A stretch of DNA of 64,000 nucleotides from Chitinophaga sp. 180180018-3 (lineage in GTDB: Bacteria > Bacteroidota > Bacteroidia > Chitinophagales > Chitinophagaceae), in contig NZ_CP140772.1 in assembly GCF_037893185.1 (NCBI RefSeq), positions 1,240,001 to 1,304,000 on the forward strand, given 5' to 3'. The position numbers were made by a program, and so were the translations under genes. Each line of letters starts with the position of its first letter. Positions within the stretch are counted from its first letter, which is position 1. The notes under the pieces were generated by a model. It was given only the letters and a program-made list of their open reading frames with translations. It was not told where the DNA came from and made no database searches. Below are positions 26,540 to 36,517 of the stretch, one piece after another.

Positions 26540-27601
26540 ATGTTGCGAATATCTATTTACCCGATCCTGCTACCACTGGCTGTTTCAGCAAGCCTTTTGG
26601 CTGCATGCAGCAACGGAAAATCTGCATCGAAGAAAGCAGCGGAAGCAGCGCCGTCGCCTGCACTTCCCGTTGATATTGTGCTTGCAAAGGAGGAAACCCT
26701 GAACCAGCTGGAGAGCATCACTGGCACTACTGTCTCTTTCCGGGAGGTGATGATCAGGAGTGAAGTGTCCCAACGCATCCTTCAAGTCGGCTTTCATGAC
26801 GGAACCCAGGTTGCTGAAGGACAGTTATTATACAAATTAAATGATGCCGAACTGCAAGCCAGGTTGAAACAGCTTTCCGCAGAGCTGGAGCTGGCGGGCC
26901 TCAATGAACGAAGGCTGGCCGACCTACTGAAAACCGAAGCAGTGAAACAGCAGGAGTACGATGAGGTAGCTACCAAACTGAATATGCTGCAGGCGCAAAA
27001 GGAACTGCTTCAAGCCGAACTTGCTAAAACTGCTATCCACGCACCGTTTGCAGGCAGGATCGGGATATCTCAACTGGTTGCGGGCGCCTATGTTACTCCA
27101 AATGCGGAATTGGTAAGCCTACAGGATCTGGGACAGATCAAGATCAATTTCGCCGTACCGGAGAAGTACCTGCCGTTGATCGGAACAGGCAACCAGGTAG
27201 CATTCACTACAGGGCTTTCACAGGAAAAACATTCTGCCACCATCAAGGCAACAGAGCCCGGCGTTAATGCGGACAACAGGAGTATCCTGGTGCAGGCGGT
27301 GGCCGCCAATCCCGGTGGCAAGCTCAAAGCAGGATTGTCTGCAAGGATTTTCTTTTCAACAGCAGATCCTGACGCTAAAGGTATTACTGTACCAACTGAA
27401 GCGCTGATACCCGGCGGTCAAGGATATGCCGTTTTTGTGCTGAAAGGCGGAATAGCAAAGATGTCACCGGTGGCTATCGGAAGCAGGACTGAATCGCATG
27501 CCGTCATTACCTCCGGCTTACAGGATGGCGATAGCATTATCGTCTCTAATATTCTCAGGCTTGGAGACGGTGCGCCGGTACAAGCGGTTGCATCAAAATA
27601 A
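26540..27601 (+). CDS. Multidrug RND periplasmic adaptor (AcrA/MexA type) lipoprotein
   Basis: 353 residues with a lipoprotein signal (LLAACSNG). A helical hairpin at about 95-150 (ELELAGLNERRLADLL, then EEYDEV-like QQEYDEVATKLNML), the lipoyl signature IHAPFAGRIGISQLVAGAYV and the beta-barrel/membrane-proximal parts follow. It is the first gene of a four-gene operon with an RND pump, a TolC factor and an MFS pump, separated by 21-28 bp. Confidence 0.9.
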   Translation: MLRISIYPILLPLAVSASLLAACSNGKSASKKAAEAAPSPALPVDIVLAKEETLNQLESITGTTVSFREVMIRSEVSQRILQVGFHDGTQVAEGQLLYKLNDAELQARLKQLSAELELAGLNERRLADLLKTEAVKQQEYDEVATKLNMLQAQKELLQAELAKTAIHAPFAGRIGISQLVAGAYVTPNAELVSLQDLGQIKINFAVPEKYLPLIGTGNQVAFTTGLSQEKHSATIKATEPGVNADNRSILVQAVAANPGGKLKAGLSARIFFSTADPDAKGITVPTEALIPGGQGYAVFVLKGGIAKMSPVAIGSRTESHAVITSGLQDGDSIIVSNILRLGDGAPVQAVASK

Positions 27602-27622
27602 GACTTCAAATTATTTACGATT

Positions 27623-30600
27623 ATGAATTTACCCACACTAAGCATAAAAAAGCCGGTACTAGGAGGCGTATTCTCTGTCCTGATCATCATCATGGGACTG
27701 GTAGGATGGAAAAACCTCGGCATCCGGGAATTTCCGCTTACGGAGGCACCGGTCATCTCCGTCGTTACCTTCTACCCCGGGGCCAGCCCCGATGTGATTG
27801 CATCGAAGATCACGAAACCTATAGAAGAATCGCTGGCTGAAGCGGGTGGCGTACGAACTATATCTTCCGAATCCAGGGAGCAGGCCAGTGTTATTTCCGT
27901 GGAATTTAACAGAGATGTGGACCTGGAGGATGCGCTCAATGATGTGCGCGACAAAGTGGCAAAGTCGCGTAATCAGTTGCCTGCGGACGTTGATCCGCCT
28001 ATAGTGGAGAAGGCCAGTTCCGCCGATAACCTGGTCGCTTTCCTGGAAGTGGAGAGCGATACAAAAGATATCAAGGAGGTCAGCCACCTGGCGGCTACCG
28101 TTATCAAAGATCGTATGCAGTCCATACCTGGCATCAACCGTGTTGCCGTTGTCGGCGAACATAAATATGCCATGCGCCTGCGCTTCGATCCCGTGAAGCT
28201 GGCCGCATACCGCCTTACTCCGGAAGATATCCGCCAGGCGCTCCTCCGGGAAAACATGGACCTGCCTTCGGGCAAGATTGAAGGCAACAATACGGAACTG
28301 ACCGTGCGTACTATGGGACGGCTTACAACGGCTGAAGACTTCAACGAGATGATCATCAAACAATCCGGGGCTTCGGTGATCCGATTGAAAGATATCGGGT
28401 TTGCGGAACTGGGTGAGCATAACGAGCGTACGGCGATCATCAACGAAACGGGTAATGCAAACCGTGTGGGCATAGGTATTGCCATCCAGATCCAACGCGG
28501 TGCCAACGCCATCGAGGTGGTGGATGAGTTTTACCGGCGCCTGGATCAGCTCCGCAGTGAAATACCGAAAGATTACCGGCTGATCGTCGGTTTTGATTTT
28601 ACAAAGCCGGTGAGGGAATCCATCAAAGAGGTAGAAGAAACGCTTTTCATCGCCTTTGGGCTTGTTGTTCTGATTATTTTTCTGTTTTTAAGAGATTGGC
28701 GATCCACCATCATCCCGGTATTAGCGATCCCTGTTTCGATTCTCTCTGCATTCTTTATCATGTATATTGCCGGTTTCTCTATTAATGTACTCACCCTGTT
28801 GGGCTTGGTGCTGGCCATCGGGTTGGTAGTGGATGATGCCATTGTGGTGCTGGAAAACATTTATAAAAAGGTAGAGGAAGGCATGACGCCCGTTCAGGCA
28901 GCCTTTAAAGGGTCGAAAGAGATTTATTTCGCTGTTATATCTACTACCATTACGCTGGCAGCCGTGTTCCTGCCCATCGTGTTCATGGGTGGAATCAGTG
29001 GACAGCTATTCAAGGAATTTGCCATCGTTGTATCTGGTTCCGTGCTGGTATCAGCTTTTGTTGCCCTCACGCTGTCGCCAATGCTAAGTGCCTACCTGTT
29101 AAAAAAACAAGAAAAGCCCAACTGGTTACAACGTAAAACAGAGCCATTCTTTATCCAACTCAACAATGCCTACGCTCAGCTACTGAAGCGCTTCATGAAA
29201 GCCCGCTGGCTGGCATGGGTATTCTTGTTGGGCGGCGGCGTACTTATCTATTTCGTTGGGCAGAAGTTGCCTTCTGAGTTGGCGCCCATCGAAGACCGCT
29301 CCAACATGAACCTGATAGCAATAGCGCCGGAAGGAGTATCCTTCGACTACATGAAAAAGCAGATGACAGCAGTCGGTAAGTACGTCAATGATTCCACTGA
29401 TGGCCTTTACCAAACTTATAGTATGGTGGCAGTTTCTTTCATCCCGGCGCCGGCGCCTACAAGTTTTGCCGTACAGAGTATTTATCTGAAAGAACCGAAG
29501 GAACGTAAAGCATCCGTACAGGACCTATATAATAAATATGCGGCTGCATCCGGCAACTTCAGGGGGCTACTGCTATTCCCTTACCTCCCGCCTACTATTG
29601 GAACACGTTATGGCGGTGGCATGCCGTTGCAATTTGTATTGCAAGGGCCAACGCTGGACACGGTTTCAGCAACATTGAACAAATTCCTGCAGGCCGCGCG
29701 GCAGAGCAGTAAACTGATGTTCGTGGATGCAGACTTGAAAATCAATAAACCGGAATTGCAAATCAGTATCGACCGCCAGAAAGCGGCCCTCATGGGTGTA
29801 TCTATTCAGGAAGTTGCCCGGGCACTTCAGCTTTCGCTTTCTGGCCAGCGTTATGGCTACTTTTTGCGTAATGACCGCCAGTATGAGGTCATAGGCCAGC
29901 TGGAGCGCGAAAACAGAAGCAAGATCAGTGACCTCAAATCAATTTATGTAAGGTCCGTTGGTGGAGAAATGATTTCGCTGGATAACCTGGTAACCATCAA
30001 AGAAAGCATTAGCCCCGCAGCTATCTACCGTTATGACCAATACACTTCCGCCACGGTTTCGGCTGGATTGGCGCCAGGAGTAAGCCTTGCAGAAGGGATT
30101 GAAGAGATGAAGCGCATCCAGCAACAAACACTCGGTGTTAATTTCAAGACGTCCCTTGCAGGGCAGTCGAGAGACTACGAGGAAAGCCAGGGCAATATTG
30201 CCTTTACGCTGTTATTGGCATTGCTGCTCATCTATATGATTCTTGCCGCCCAGTTTGAAAGCCTCCGCGATCCGCTGATCATTATGCTCACAGTCCCTAT
30301 GGCAGTGACAGGGGCGCTACTTAGCCTCAGTTGGTTCGGTCAAAGCCTGAATGTATTCAGCCAGATCGGTATCATCACATTGGTAGGACTTATCACCAAA
30401 AATGGGATACTTATAGTGGAATTTGCTAACCATCTGAAAGATACGGGGCTTTCCAAATTTGAAGCTGCCATTCAGGCGGCAGAACAACGTTTCCGTCCAA
30501 TCCTGATGACTTCATTGGCCATGATATTTGGTGCATTGCCAATTGCGATGACGCACAACAGCCGCCAGTCGCTGGGTATTGTCATAGCGGGTGGGCTCAT

Positions 30601-30724
30601 CTTTGCCGGCATCCTGACACTGTTCATTATCCCCGCGGTGTATTCCTATCTCTCCAGTAGCAGGCGCCGTAAAGTGGCCGAAGAAGAGCCAGATCCGGTA
30701 TTGGATACAGCAGAAACAGAATAG
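27623..30724 (+). CDS. Multidrug RND transporter (HAE-1/AcrB type)
   Basis: 1033 residues, normal for the family. Twelve membrane helices, two periplasmic loops and the proton-relay motif LAIGLVVDDAIVVLENIYKK in helix 4 are visible. The second half has GLITKNGILIVEFANHL in helix 10. The D-D pair in VVDD is the mark of hydrophobe/amphiphile exporters rather than metal RND pumps, which have one Asp there. Works with the adaptor (26540) and the TolC protein (30752). Confidence 0.9.
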   Translation: MNLPTLSIKKPVLGGVFSVLIIIMGLVGWKNLGIREFPLTEAPVISVVTFYPGASPDVIASKITKPIEESLAEAGGVRTISSESREQASVISVEFNRDVDLEDALNDVRDKVAKSRNQLPADVDPPIVEKASSADNLVAFLEVESDTKDIKEVSHLAATVIKDRMQSIPGINRVAVVGEHKYAMRLRFDPVKLAAYRLTPEDIRQALLRENMDLPSGKIEGNNTELTVRTMGRLTTAEDFNEMIIKQSGASVIRLKDIGFAELGEHNERTAIINETGNANRVGIGIAIQIQRGANAIEVVDEFYRRLDQLRSEIPKDYRLIVGFDFTKPVRESIKEVEETLFIAFGLVVLIIFLFLRDWRSTIIPVLAIPVSILSAFFIMYIAGFSINVLTLLGLVLAIGLVVDDAIVVLENIYKKVEEGMTPVQAAFKGSKEIYFAVISTTITLAAVFLPIVFMGGISGQLFKEFAIVVSGSVLVSAFVALTLSPMLSAYLLKKQEKPNWLQRKTEPFFIQLNNAYAQLLKRFMKARWLAWVFLLGGGVLIYFVGQKLPSELAPIEDRSNMNLIAIAPEGVSFDYMKKQMTAVGKYVNDSTDGLYQTYSMVAVSFIPAPAPTSFAVQSIYLKEPKERKASVQDLYNKYAAASGNFRGLLLFPYLPPTIGTRYGGGMPLQFVLQGPTLDTVSATLNKFLQAARQSSKLMFVDADLKINKPELQISIDRQKAALMGVSIQEVARALQLSLSGQRYGYFLRNDRQYEVIGQLERENRSKISDLKSIYVRSVGGEMISLDNLVTIKESISPAAIYRYDQYTSATVSAGLAPGVSLAEGIEEMKRIQQQTLGVNFKTSLAGQSRDYEESQGNIAFTLLLALLLIYMILAAQFESLRDPLIIMLTVPMAVTGALLSLSWFGQSLNVFSQIGIITLVGLITKNGILIVEFANHLKDTGLSKFEAAIQAAEQRFRPILMTSLAMIFGALPIAMTHNSRQSLGIVIAGGLIFAGILTLFIIPAVYSYLSSSRRRKVAEEEPDPVLDTAETE

Positions 30725-30751
30725 GCAGGCTGACAACTAAAAACAAAAACA

Positions 30752-32089
30752 ATGAAACGAAGCAAATTCATTATACCACTGCTGCTTGTTGCCCTTCATG
30801 GCAGTGCGCAGACAGTAAAAAGGATAAGCCTTTCCGAGGCGCTATCGATGGCTGCCAAAGGCAACCGGCAGTTGCAGATCCAGGTGTTGGAGGAAGTGTA
30901 TCAAAAAGACGTTACTAAAGAATCAAGGAGCAAACTCTTGCCTAACGTGGCAGCGGGCGGCAGCTATCTTCGTTATTTCGACCGGCAGATTATCTTTCTT
31001 CCCGGCTCCTTTGCTGGCACGGTAAAGCCCGTTCAGGACGTAGCCGTGGGTGGAAAGAACGCCTTCAATGGGGTGGTTTCCGCCAGTCAGCCATTGCTTA
31101 ATGAGAGTGCGCGTAGGCAAACAAAGGCAGCGGTTTATGGCGAAAAAATCCAGCGGGAAAAGACTGCCGACCTGGAAGGTAGCCTCGGTATGGAAATATC
31201 CCTTGCCTATTTTGATATGCTTTTCATGCAATCCCAGATCGCCCTTCAGCAACAAAGCCTGGTGCGCAATGAAAAAGCGTTGAAAGACACACGTTCCTTA
31301 TTCGCACAAGGACGCAGCATGAAACAGGATACGCTCAGGGCCTTTATTGCTGTGGAAAACCTTCGATCATCGATCTCTTACCTGCGCAATAATCTTGAAG
31401 TAGCAGGCATTCACCTGAATAGGCTGATGGGGGTCGACAACACAACACTGGTAGAACTATCTGATACCCTTATCCCTGAAATGCCTACAGAAAGCACTTC
31501 CGGGCTGGAGAACGTTATGACCGCTGCTAAGCAGCGGCGCAATGATATGGCTATGCAGAAACTGGAAACCGAAAAGAGTGGGTTGGAACTGGCCGTGGCA
31601 AAAGCAGAACGGCTGCCGCAAATAGCTGCCATTGGGCAATATCAGTTGCAGGCCCAGGCAGATAATTTCAGACTTGGGGGGTATGTTTGGCCTCCCACCT
31701 CTTTCGTCGGAATACAGATTTCCATGCCCATCTTTGCCGGCAACCGGGTAAAAGCGAAAGTTAGCCAGGCAGCGGTCCGGATCAAACAGGAAGTCATCGC
31801 ACAGGAAGACCTTGAACAGTCGGTCAGGTCAGAACTGGCATCCCTGCTTTCGCAATGGAAGGAAGCAAATGAGCAACTGGGTATCCAGCAAAAGACCGTT
31901 GAGCTTGCAGAACTCAGCTACACCATGATGGACGACCGTTACAGAAATGGCCTCAGCACCAGGTTGGAATTAACAGATGCTGAACTGGCGTTCACCCAGG
32001 CAAAGCTCAATCACCTGCAAGCCATCTATCACCATAAGGTAATACAGGTCAGGCTCCAACGGGCACAGGGCCTGCTACAACTTCAATAA
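30752..32089 (+). CDS. TolC-family outer-membrane efflux protein
   Basis: 445 residues with a signal peptide ending near GSAQ. The TolC repeat begins ISLSEALSMAAKGNRQLQIQ and the second half ends with long amphipathic helices (RNGLSTRLELTDAELAFTQ). The canonical N-D-x-A-x-x-x-L start motif is partly kept. It is the third gene of the multidrug operon and provides the exit duct. Confidence 0.9.
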   Translation: MKRSKFIIPLLLVALHGSAQTVKRISLSEALSMAAKGNRQLQIQVLEEVYQKDVTKESRSKLLPNVAAGGSYLRYFDRQIIFLPGSFAGTVKPVQDVAVGGKNAFNGVVSASQPLLNESARRQTKAAVYGEKIQREKTADLEGSLGMEISLAYFDMLFMQSQIALQQQSLVRNEKALKDTRSLFAQGRSMKQDTLRAFIAVENLRSSISYLRNNLEVAGIHLNRLMGVDNTTLVELSDTLIPEMPTESTSGLENVMTAAKQRRNDMAMQKLETEKSGLELAVAKAERLPQIAAIGQYQLQAQADNFRLGGYVWPPTSFVGIQISMPIFAGNRVKAKVSQAAVRIKQEVIAQEDLEQSVRSELASLLSQWKEANEQLGIQQKTVELAELSYTMMDDRYRNGLSTRLELTDAELAFTQAKLNHLQAIYHHKVIQVRLQRAQGLLQLQ

Positions 32090-32115
32090 ATGTATTCACA
32101 CAAATTATCGAAAAT

Positions 32116-33546
32116 ATGATTTCAGAAACAATAATCGTTCCCATACAGGCAACGCCTTATCCAAAACGATGGGCGGCCCTCATCTTGCTTTGCACAGCAG
32201 AATTTATTGTGATTATGGACACCTCGATTATTGGGGTGGCGCTACCGGCCATTAAAAATGACCTGGGCTATACCCAGTCCGGCCTACAATGGATTTTCAA
32301 CGCATATGTTATCTTCTTTGGCGGCTTCCTACTATTGGGTGGTAGACTGTCCGACCTATTTGGCGCCCGCAAAATATTTATGTGGGGTTTTGCCATTCTT
32401 TCAGCAGCTTCGCTGCTGGCTGGCACTGCCTGGTCCGAGGCATCATTGAATGTTGGCAGGGCATCGCAGGGATTAGGGTCAGCCCTGATAGCCCCGTCTG
32501 CACTTACCTTACTATTGGCTAAGTTTACAGACCCGAAAGAATTGAATAAAGCTCTTGGTTTTTGGGGCGCCTCTGCCGCAGCCGGCGGGTCTGCCGGCGT
32601 GTTTCTCGGTGGCGCGATTACTCAATGGCTTTCCTGGCATTGGGTATTCCTGATTAACATTCCCATCGGGCTTGTCGTACTTTTCCTCAGCCCTTCTCTT
32701 TTATTTAAAGGTAAATGCCGTAAAGGAAGTATTGATCTTGGGGGCGCTATCCTGGCCACCGCGGCATTCGTGCTAATGGTATATGCCATCGTAGCTGCGG
32801 AAAGTGTGGGCTGGCAATCACTTCAGACCTGCGGATTACTGCTTTTATCAGTAGTACTATTGATCGCTTTTGTATCTATGCAGAAAGGCAGAAAAGAACC
32901 TTTAATGCCTCTATCGATTTTTAAGGCGTTCAATCTTTCGGCAGGTAACATCGTGATGGCCCTGATGGCGGCAGCCTGGATACCATTATGGTTTTTCTTG
33001 AACCTGTATCTGCAACAAATCCTTCATTTCCCGGCATTCAACAGTGGGCTGGCTTTATTGCCAATGACCATTACTATCATGCTGTTTATGGTCATCATTA
33101 CCGTGAAGCTAATGGCGGGGTTTGGCATCAAGCGTAATCTTGTTGCCGGAATGTTGGCGCTGACCGTTTCCCTGCTGCTTTTCAGCATGGCACCTGTTGA
33201 TGGCAGTTTTGTAGCACATGTATTGCCTGCGTCATTACTTGGTGCTGTCGGTATGTCGCTGGCATATATTCCGGGGACAGTTGCATCGATTTCAGGTGCA
33301 AAACCAGAAGAATCCGGATTGGCTTCAGGTCTGGTCAATACCAGCTACCAGATTGGTTCCGCATTAGGTCTTGCCGTTATTGTAGCGATATCATCGGCGA
33401 AAACAAACATCCTGAAAATTGGCGGGCAAACAGATACGGAAGCCCTGAACGGAGGCTTTCAAACGGCATTTCTTGCTGCTGCAGCAGTTAGCCTGATAGG
33501 TACTATCGTGGCGGCAATCGCCATTAAAAAAGCGCCACAGCCATGA
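32116..33546 (+). CDS. MFS drug transporter, DHA2 (EmrB/QacA) family
   Basis: 476 residues with about 14 predicted membrane helices. Motif C-like and motif A elements are clear: IMDTSIIGVALPAIKNDLGY in helix 1, LGGRLSDLFGARKIF between helices 2 and 3, and AGSAGVFLGGAITQWLSWHW in helix 5. It is the last gene of the operon and uses proton exchange; whether it works alone or with the TolC protein is unclear as no EmrA-type adaptor is present. Confidence 0.9.
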   Translation: MISETIIVPIQATPYPKRWAALILLCTAEFIVIMDTSIIGVALPAIKNDLGYTQSGLQWIFNAYVIFFGGFLLLGGRLSDLFGARKIFMWGFAILSAASLLAGTAWSEASLNVGRASQGLGSALIAPSALTLLLAKFTDPKELNKALGFWGASAAAGGSAGVFLGGAITQWLSWHWVFLINIPIGLVVLFLSPSLLFKGKCRKGSIDLGGAILATAAFVLMVYAIVAAESVGWQSLQTCGLLLLSVVLLIAFVSMQKGRKEPLMPLSIFKAFNLSAGNIVMALMAAAWIPLWFFLNLYLQQILHFPAFNSGLALLPMTITIMLFMVIITVKLMAGFGIKRNLVAGMLALTVSLLLFSMAPVDGSFVAHVLPASLLGAVGMSLAYIPGTVASISGAKPEESGLASGLVNTSYQIGSALGLAVIVAISSAKTNILKIGGQTDTEALNGGFQTAFLAAAAVSLIGTIVAAIAIKKAPQP

Positions 33547-33957
33547 AAAAGAAGAAGAACCGTGGCGCAGGCATCGTTACGTTCATAGATTAAAAATAGT
33601 TCGGTAGTCGATTAGATGAGACAGTTGAAGTGGATAGAATATTTTTATTCACCATTGCGTGACTACCGAACTATTGATACTACGTTATGTATCGTTATGG
33701 TACTATTTTAAGAAGTAAAGTTGTTCCTACCAACCTCAGCTTTCATGTAACCCCACTTCGTAGATGGCATTCCCCTCTTTGACATCCTCCCCGGTAATAT
33801 AACAACCACTTAATCATTTTTTACGGATCGAACAGATTAATTAAACCTTTGACAATTAAACTATTATAGTCAATTTAAAGGTACTGTTGTTGGCATATTG
33901 TGTAAATATCCCTTGCTGGTATGGTATTTATGATCAGTTAACTATGCAACTGTCATC
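33547..33957. other. 411-bp intergenic region
   Basis: No gene is convincing. At its left end an inverted repeat (33595-33675) is listed separately. The remainder is AT-rich towards 33840-33957 and presumably contains the promoter of the gene at 33958, although I find no TAnnTTTG box with good spacing. Confidence 0.6.
33595..33675. repeat. 15-bp inverted repeat, 51 bp apart
   Basis: AATAGTTCGGTAGTC (33595-33609) is matched perfectly by GACTACCGAACTATT (33661-33675). The arms are too far apart for a standard terminator. They could be ends of a tiny deleted mobile element or two half-sites for a dimeric regulator. Confidence 0.6.
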
Positions 33958-34359
33958 ATGAGAAGCATTAATTCCATCATACTGGCCTTATTCTACCTCT
34001 GTTTTACCAATGGGGTCACTGTTTACCAGCATTATTGTATGGGAGAGCTTGAAAACGTCAGTCTTTTTCACGGCCGGGAGAGCTCTTGTAGTAAATGCGG
34101 AATGAAAAAACATACTGCAACAAACAATGGATGTTGTAAAGATGTTGCGTTAATCAGCGAAAAATCGGGTGACTTTCATACCTATTCATTGGTTTCAACA
34201 GGGTTTAATGTTCCTGTATTGCTTATATCTTTGCAGTCTTATGTGAATGAATCTGTATTGTATCTACAGGACTCAGTAAAGGGCATATATATTCCACATG
34301 GCCCACCCCTGATAAAGAATCAACCGCTATTCCTTATCTATGACAATTTCCGTATTTGA
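33958..34359 (+). CDS. HYC_CC_PP family protein
   Basis: 133 residues, secreted or anchored by residues 1-20. All three family marks are present: HYCMGEL near residue 25-31, GCCKD near 60, and a Pro pair in HGPPLIKN followed by a hydrophobic tail. An additional CSKCG gives a possible metal-binding cluster with the other Cys. The function of the family is not established, but these genes cluster with copper genes in Bacteroidota. It heads a group of DUF305, barrel, DUF305 and Cys-rich storage genes. Confidence 0.8.
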   Translation: MRSINSIILALFYLCFTNGVTVYQHYCMGELENVSLFHGRESSCSKCGMKKHTATNNGCCKDVALISEKSGDFHTYSLVSTGFNVPVLLISLQSYVNESVLYLQDSVKGIYIPHGPPLIKNQPLFLIYDNFRI

Positions 34360-34478
34360 TTTCCACGGACAATAAGGTACGCCAGCCTGTGCTGGTAAAT
34401 ATTACCGTTTGTTATTGGGAGCCTGCCTGCCCAGATTTCTGATCACTATTTTGATTCTTTACCCGTAAAATTCATGTT

Positions 34479-35093
34479 ATGAAACCCGTTGTACAATTTG
34501 CTATAGGAGCAATCCTGGTGTCTTCAATTATCGCCTGTTCAAAGGATGATAAAACCCAGATCAGGCACGATGAAGATAAAATGATGATGATCATGCATGA
34601 AATGGATAAAAAAATGGATACTATGAAAATGACAATGGATATAGACCATGATTTTTCCATGATGATGATCCTGCACCATCAAACGGCCATTGATATGGCA
34701 AAAGAGCTGCTTAATAGTGGCAAAGACTCAACCCTAAAACGTATTGCTCAGAAAATAATAGAAATGCAGTCTCTGGAAACCAGCCAGTTTCAAGTATTTC
34801 TTGCCGGTCATATGAAGGTGCCACATAATATTAATGGAGAGCAGCATATGCAGCTGATGATGTCTATGGAAAAAATGGCACGACAGGCAGACCTGGAACT
34901 TTTCACAGGAGGCGTTGATAACGACTTTGCCACATTGATGATTCCGCATCATCAAAGCGCAATGGACATGGCTGAAATAGAGGCTCATGCGGGTCATGAT
35001 ACTGCACCAATGAACCTGGCTGCTAAAATTAAGGTAGATCAGCAAATGGAAATTAAGGAGTTGCAGGAATGGTTACTTAACCACAGAAAATGA
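34479..35093 (+). CDS. DUF305 lipoprotein, two repeats
   Basis: 204 residues with a lipoprotein signal (SIIACSKDD). It has two DUF305 units, each with the metal-ligand motif: ILHHQTAIDMAKELL near 66 and IPHHQSAMDMAEIEA near 148. Between signal and first repeat is a Met/His-rich run (KMMMIMHEMDKKMDTMKMTM). DUF305 proteins are ferritin-like four-helix bundles linked to copper and mercury loci. The His and Met residues here are suited to Cu(I)/Cu(II) binding at the periplasmic side. Confidence 0.85.
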   Translation: MKPVVQFAIGAILVSSIIACSKDDKTQIRHDEDKMMMIMHEMDKKMDTMKMTMDIDHDFSMMMILHHQTAIDMAKELLNSGKDSTLKRIAQKIIEMQSLETSQFQVFLAGHMKVPHNINGEQHMQLMMSMEKMARQADLELFTGGVDNDFATLMIPHHQSAMDMAEIEAHAGHDTAPMNLAAKIKVDQQMEIKELQEWLLNHRK

Positions 35094-35109
35094 GTAAATA
35101 CCAGAGAAT

Positions 35110-36510
35110 ATGAAGACACTAATATTATCTGTAAGCATGTTGTTGTTATCTGTTTTTGTTGTGCATGCACAGCATGAGCATCATATGAAAAAAAAGGATA
35201 CAAGCAACCCCCCGAAACCAATACAGGACAGCGCAATGGGAAAAATGCAGCACATGCAGGGGAAGGAAAGCATGGATATGTCAATGGATATTCCAATGAG
35301 CCATGCTTTTTCGCTTAATCTTCCGATGAACAGAAATGGCTCCGGCACTGGATGGTTGCCGGACGCATCTCCAATGTACGGTTACATGATGCATTCCAAA
35401 AAATGGATGTATATGATCCACGGTAACTTATTTCTGCGATATACTAATCAGGATATAGGAAATAAAGGCTCCAGGGGTAACGATAAATTTGACGCTCCCA
35501 ACTGGTTTATGCTGATGGCGCAGCGCAAAGTCGGAGCCAAAGGACTGTTTCATTATAACGTCATGGTATCGCTCGACAGGCTCACTGAAGGAGGTGCGGG
35601 ATATCCCTTACTATTTCAGTCTGGTGAAAGCTGGAAAGGAAAGCCTTTAGTGGACCGGCAGCATCCGCATGATCTGTTTTCTGAATTATCAGTCAGCTAT
35701 TCATACGCCTTTTCAAAAAATATAGATGCTTTCGCTTACTTCGGATATCCAGGAGAACCGGCATTGGGCTCCGTTGCATTTATGCACCGTCCATCCGCAT
35801 TGGCTAATCCAGATGCCCCAATAAGTCATCATTGGAATGATGGAACCCATATCACCTTCGGAGTAGCAACGCTGGGTGTGCGCTTGGATAAATTTAAACT
35901 CGAAAGCTCACTTTTTACTGGTAGAGAACCGGATGAAAACAGGTACAATTTCGATAAGATGAGGTTCGATTCATGGAGTGGCAGGCTTTCCTTTAATCCT
36001 TCCCGGAACTGGGCATTCCAGGTATCACACGGATACATTAAAAGCCCGGAAGAACTTCATCCTGATGAAGACGTTAACCGCACCACTGCTTCTGCTATTT
36101 TCAGCCTGCCATTGAAAAATGATAGCTGGATCAATGTAACAACACTATGGGGGCTGAATAAAACAGCCAGCCACGATGGAGAGAACGCGGCGCTGCTGGA
36201 AGGTGCTTTACGTTTGAAAAGAGCTGAGGTATACACCCGGTATGAATGGGTGCAGAAATCGGTGGAAGAATTGGACCTTGATCCGGTAAAATATGGAGAA
36301 GTAACACTTTTCCCGGTGAATGCACTCACTGCCGGCATCAGCTATGATCTGCTGAATATTTCAAAAACACGGCTTGCTTTGGGTGGACAATTCAGTGTGT
36401 TCTTTAATGAGAGGTCCCTGCACGACCTGTACGGCAAGAACCCTATGGCACTGGAAGTTTTTCTAAGGCTCTATCCTGGATTGATGAAAATGAGTATGAA
36501 CCATAAATAG
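35110..36510 (+). CDS. Outer-membrane beta-barrel protein with Met/His-rich N-terminus
   Basis: 466 residues. A signal peptide (ending VVHAQ) is followed by a 60-residue plug-like stretch rich in His and Met (HEHHMKKKD, then MGKMQHMQGKESMDMSMDIP). The rest is made of alternating hydrophobic beta-strands consistent with a barrel of about 14-16 strands; the C-terminus is ...LYPGLMKMSMNHK. It lies 16 bp after one DUF305 gene and 7 bp before another. It could be a copper-specific porin or an adhesion-type copper trap; I do not recognise a named family. Confidence 0.65.
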   Translation: MKTLILSVSMLLLSVFVVHAQHEHHMKKKDTSNPPKPIQDSAMGKMQHMQGKESMDMSMDIPMSHAFSLNLPMNRNGSGTGWLPDASPMYGYMMHSKKWMYMIHGNLFLRYTNQDIGNKGSRGNDKFDAPNWFMLMAQRKVGAKGLFHYNVMVSLDRLTEGGAGYPLLFQSGESWKGKPLVDRQHPHDLFSELSVSYSYAFSKNIDAFAYFGYPGEPALGSVAFMHRPSALANPDAPISHHWNDGTHITFGVATLGVRLDKFKLESSLFTGREPDENRYNFDKMRFDSWSGRLSFNPSRNWAFQVSHGYIKSPEELHPDEDVNRTTASAIFSLPLKNDSWINVTTLWGLNKTASHDGENAALLEGALRLKRAEVYTRYEWVQKSVEELDLDPVKYGEVTLFPVNALTAGISYDLLNISKTRLALGGQFSVFFNERSLHDLYGKNPMALEVFLRLYPGLMKMSMNHK

Positions 36511-36517
36511 TATTTAT

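Noticed and set aside
27659..28495. 278-codon minus-strand ORF opposite the RND gene
   Set aside because: It is the antisense of a highly conserved RND coding sequence, with no domain of its own and no promoter.
33720..33840. Minus-strand frame with protein-like composition in the 33547-33957 gap
   Set aside because: Only about 35 codons, no start with a promoter and no recognisable family.
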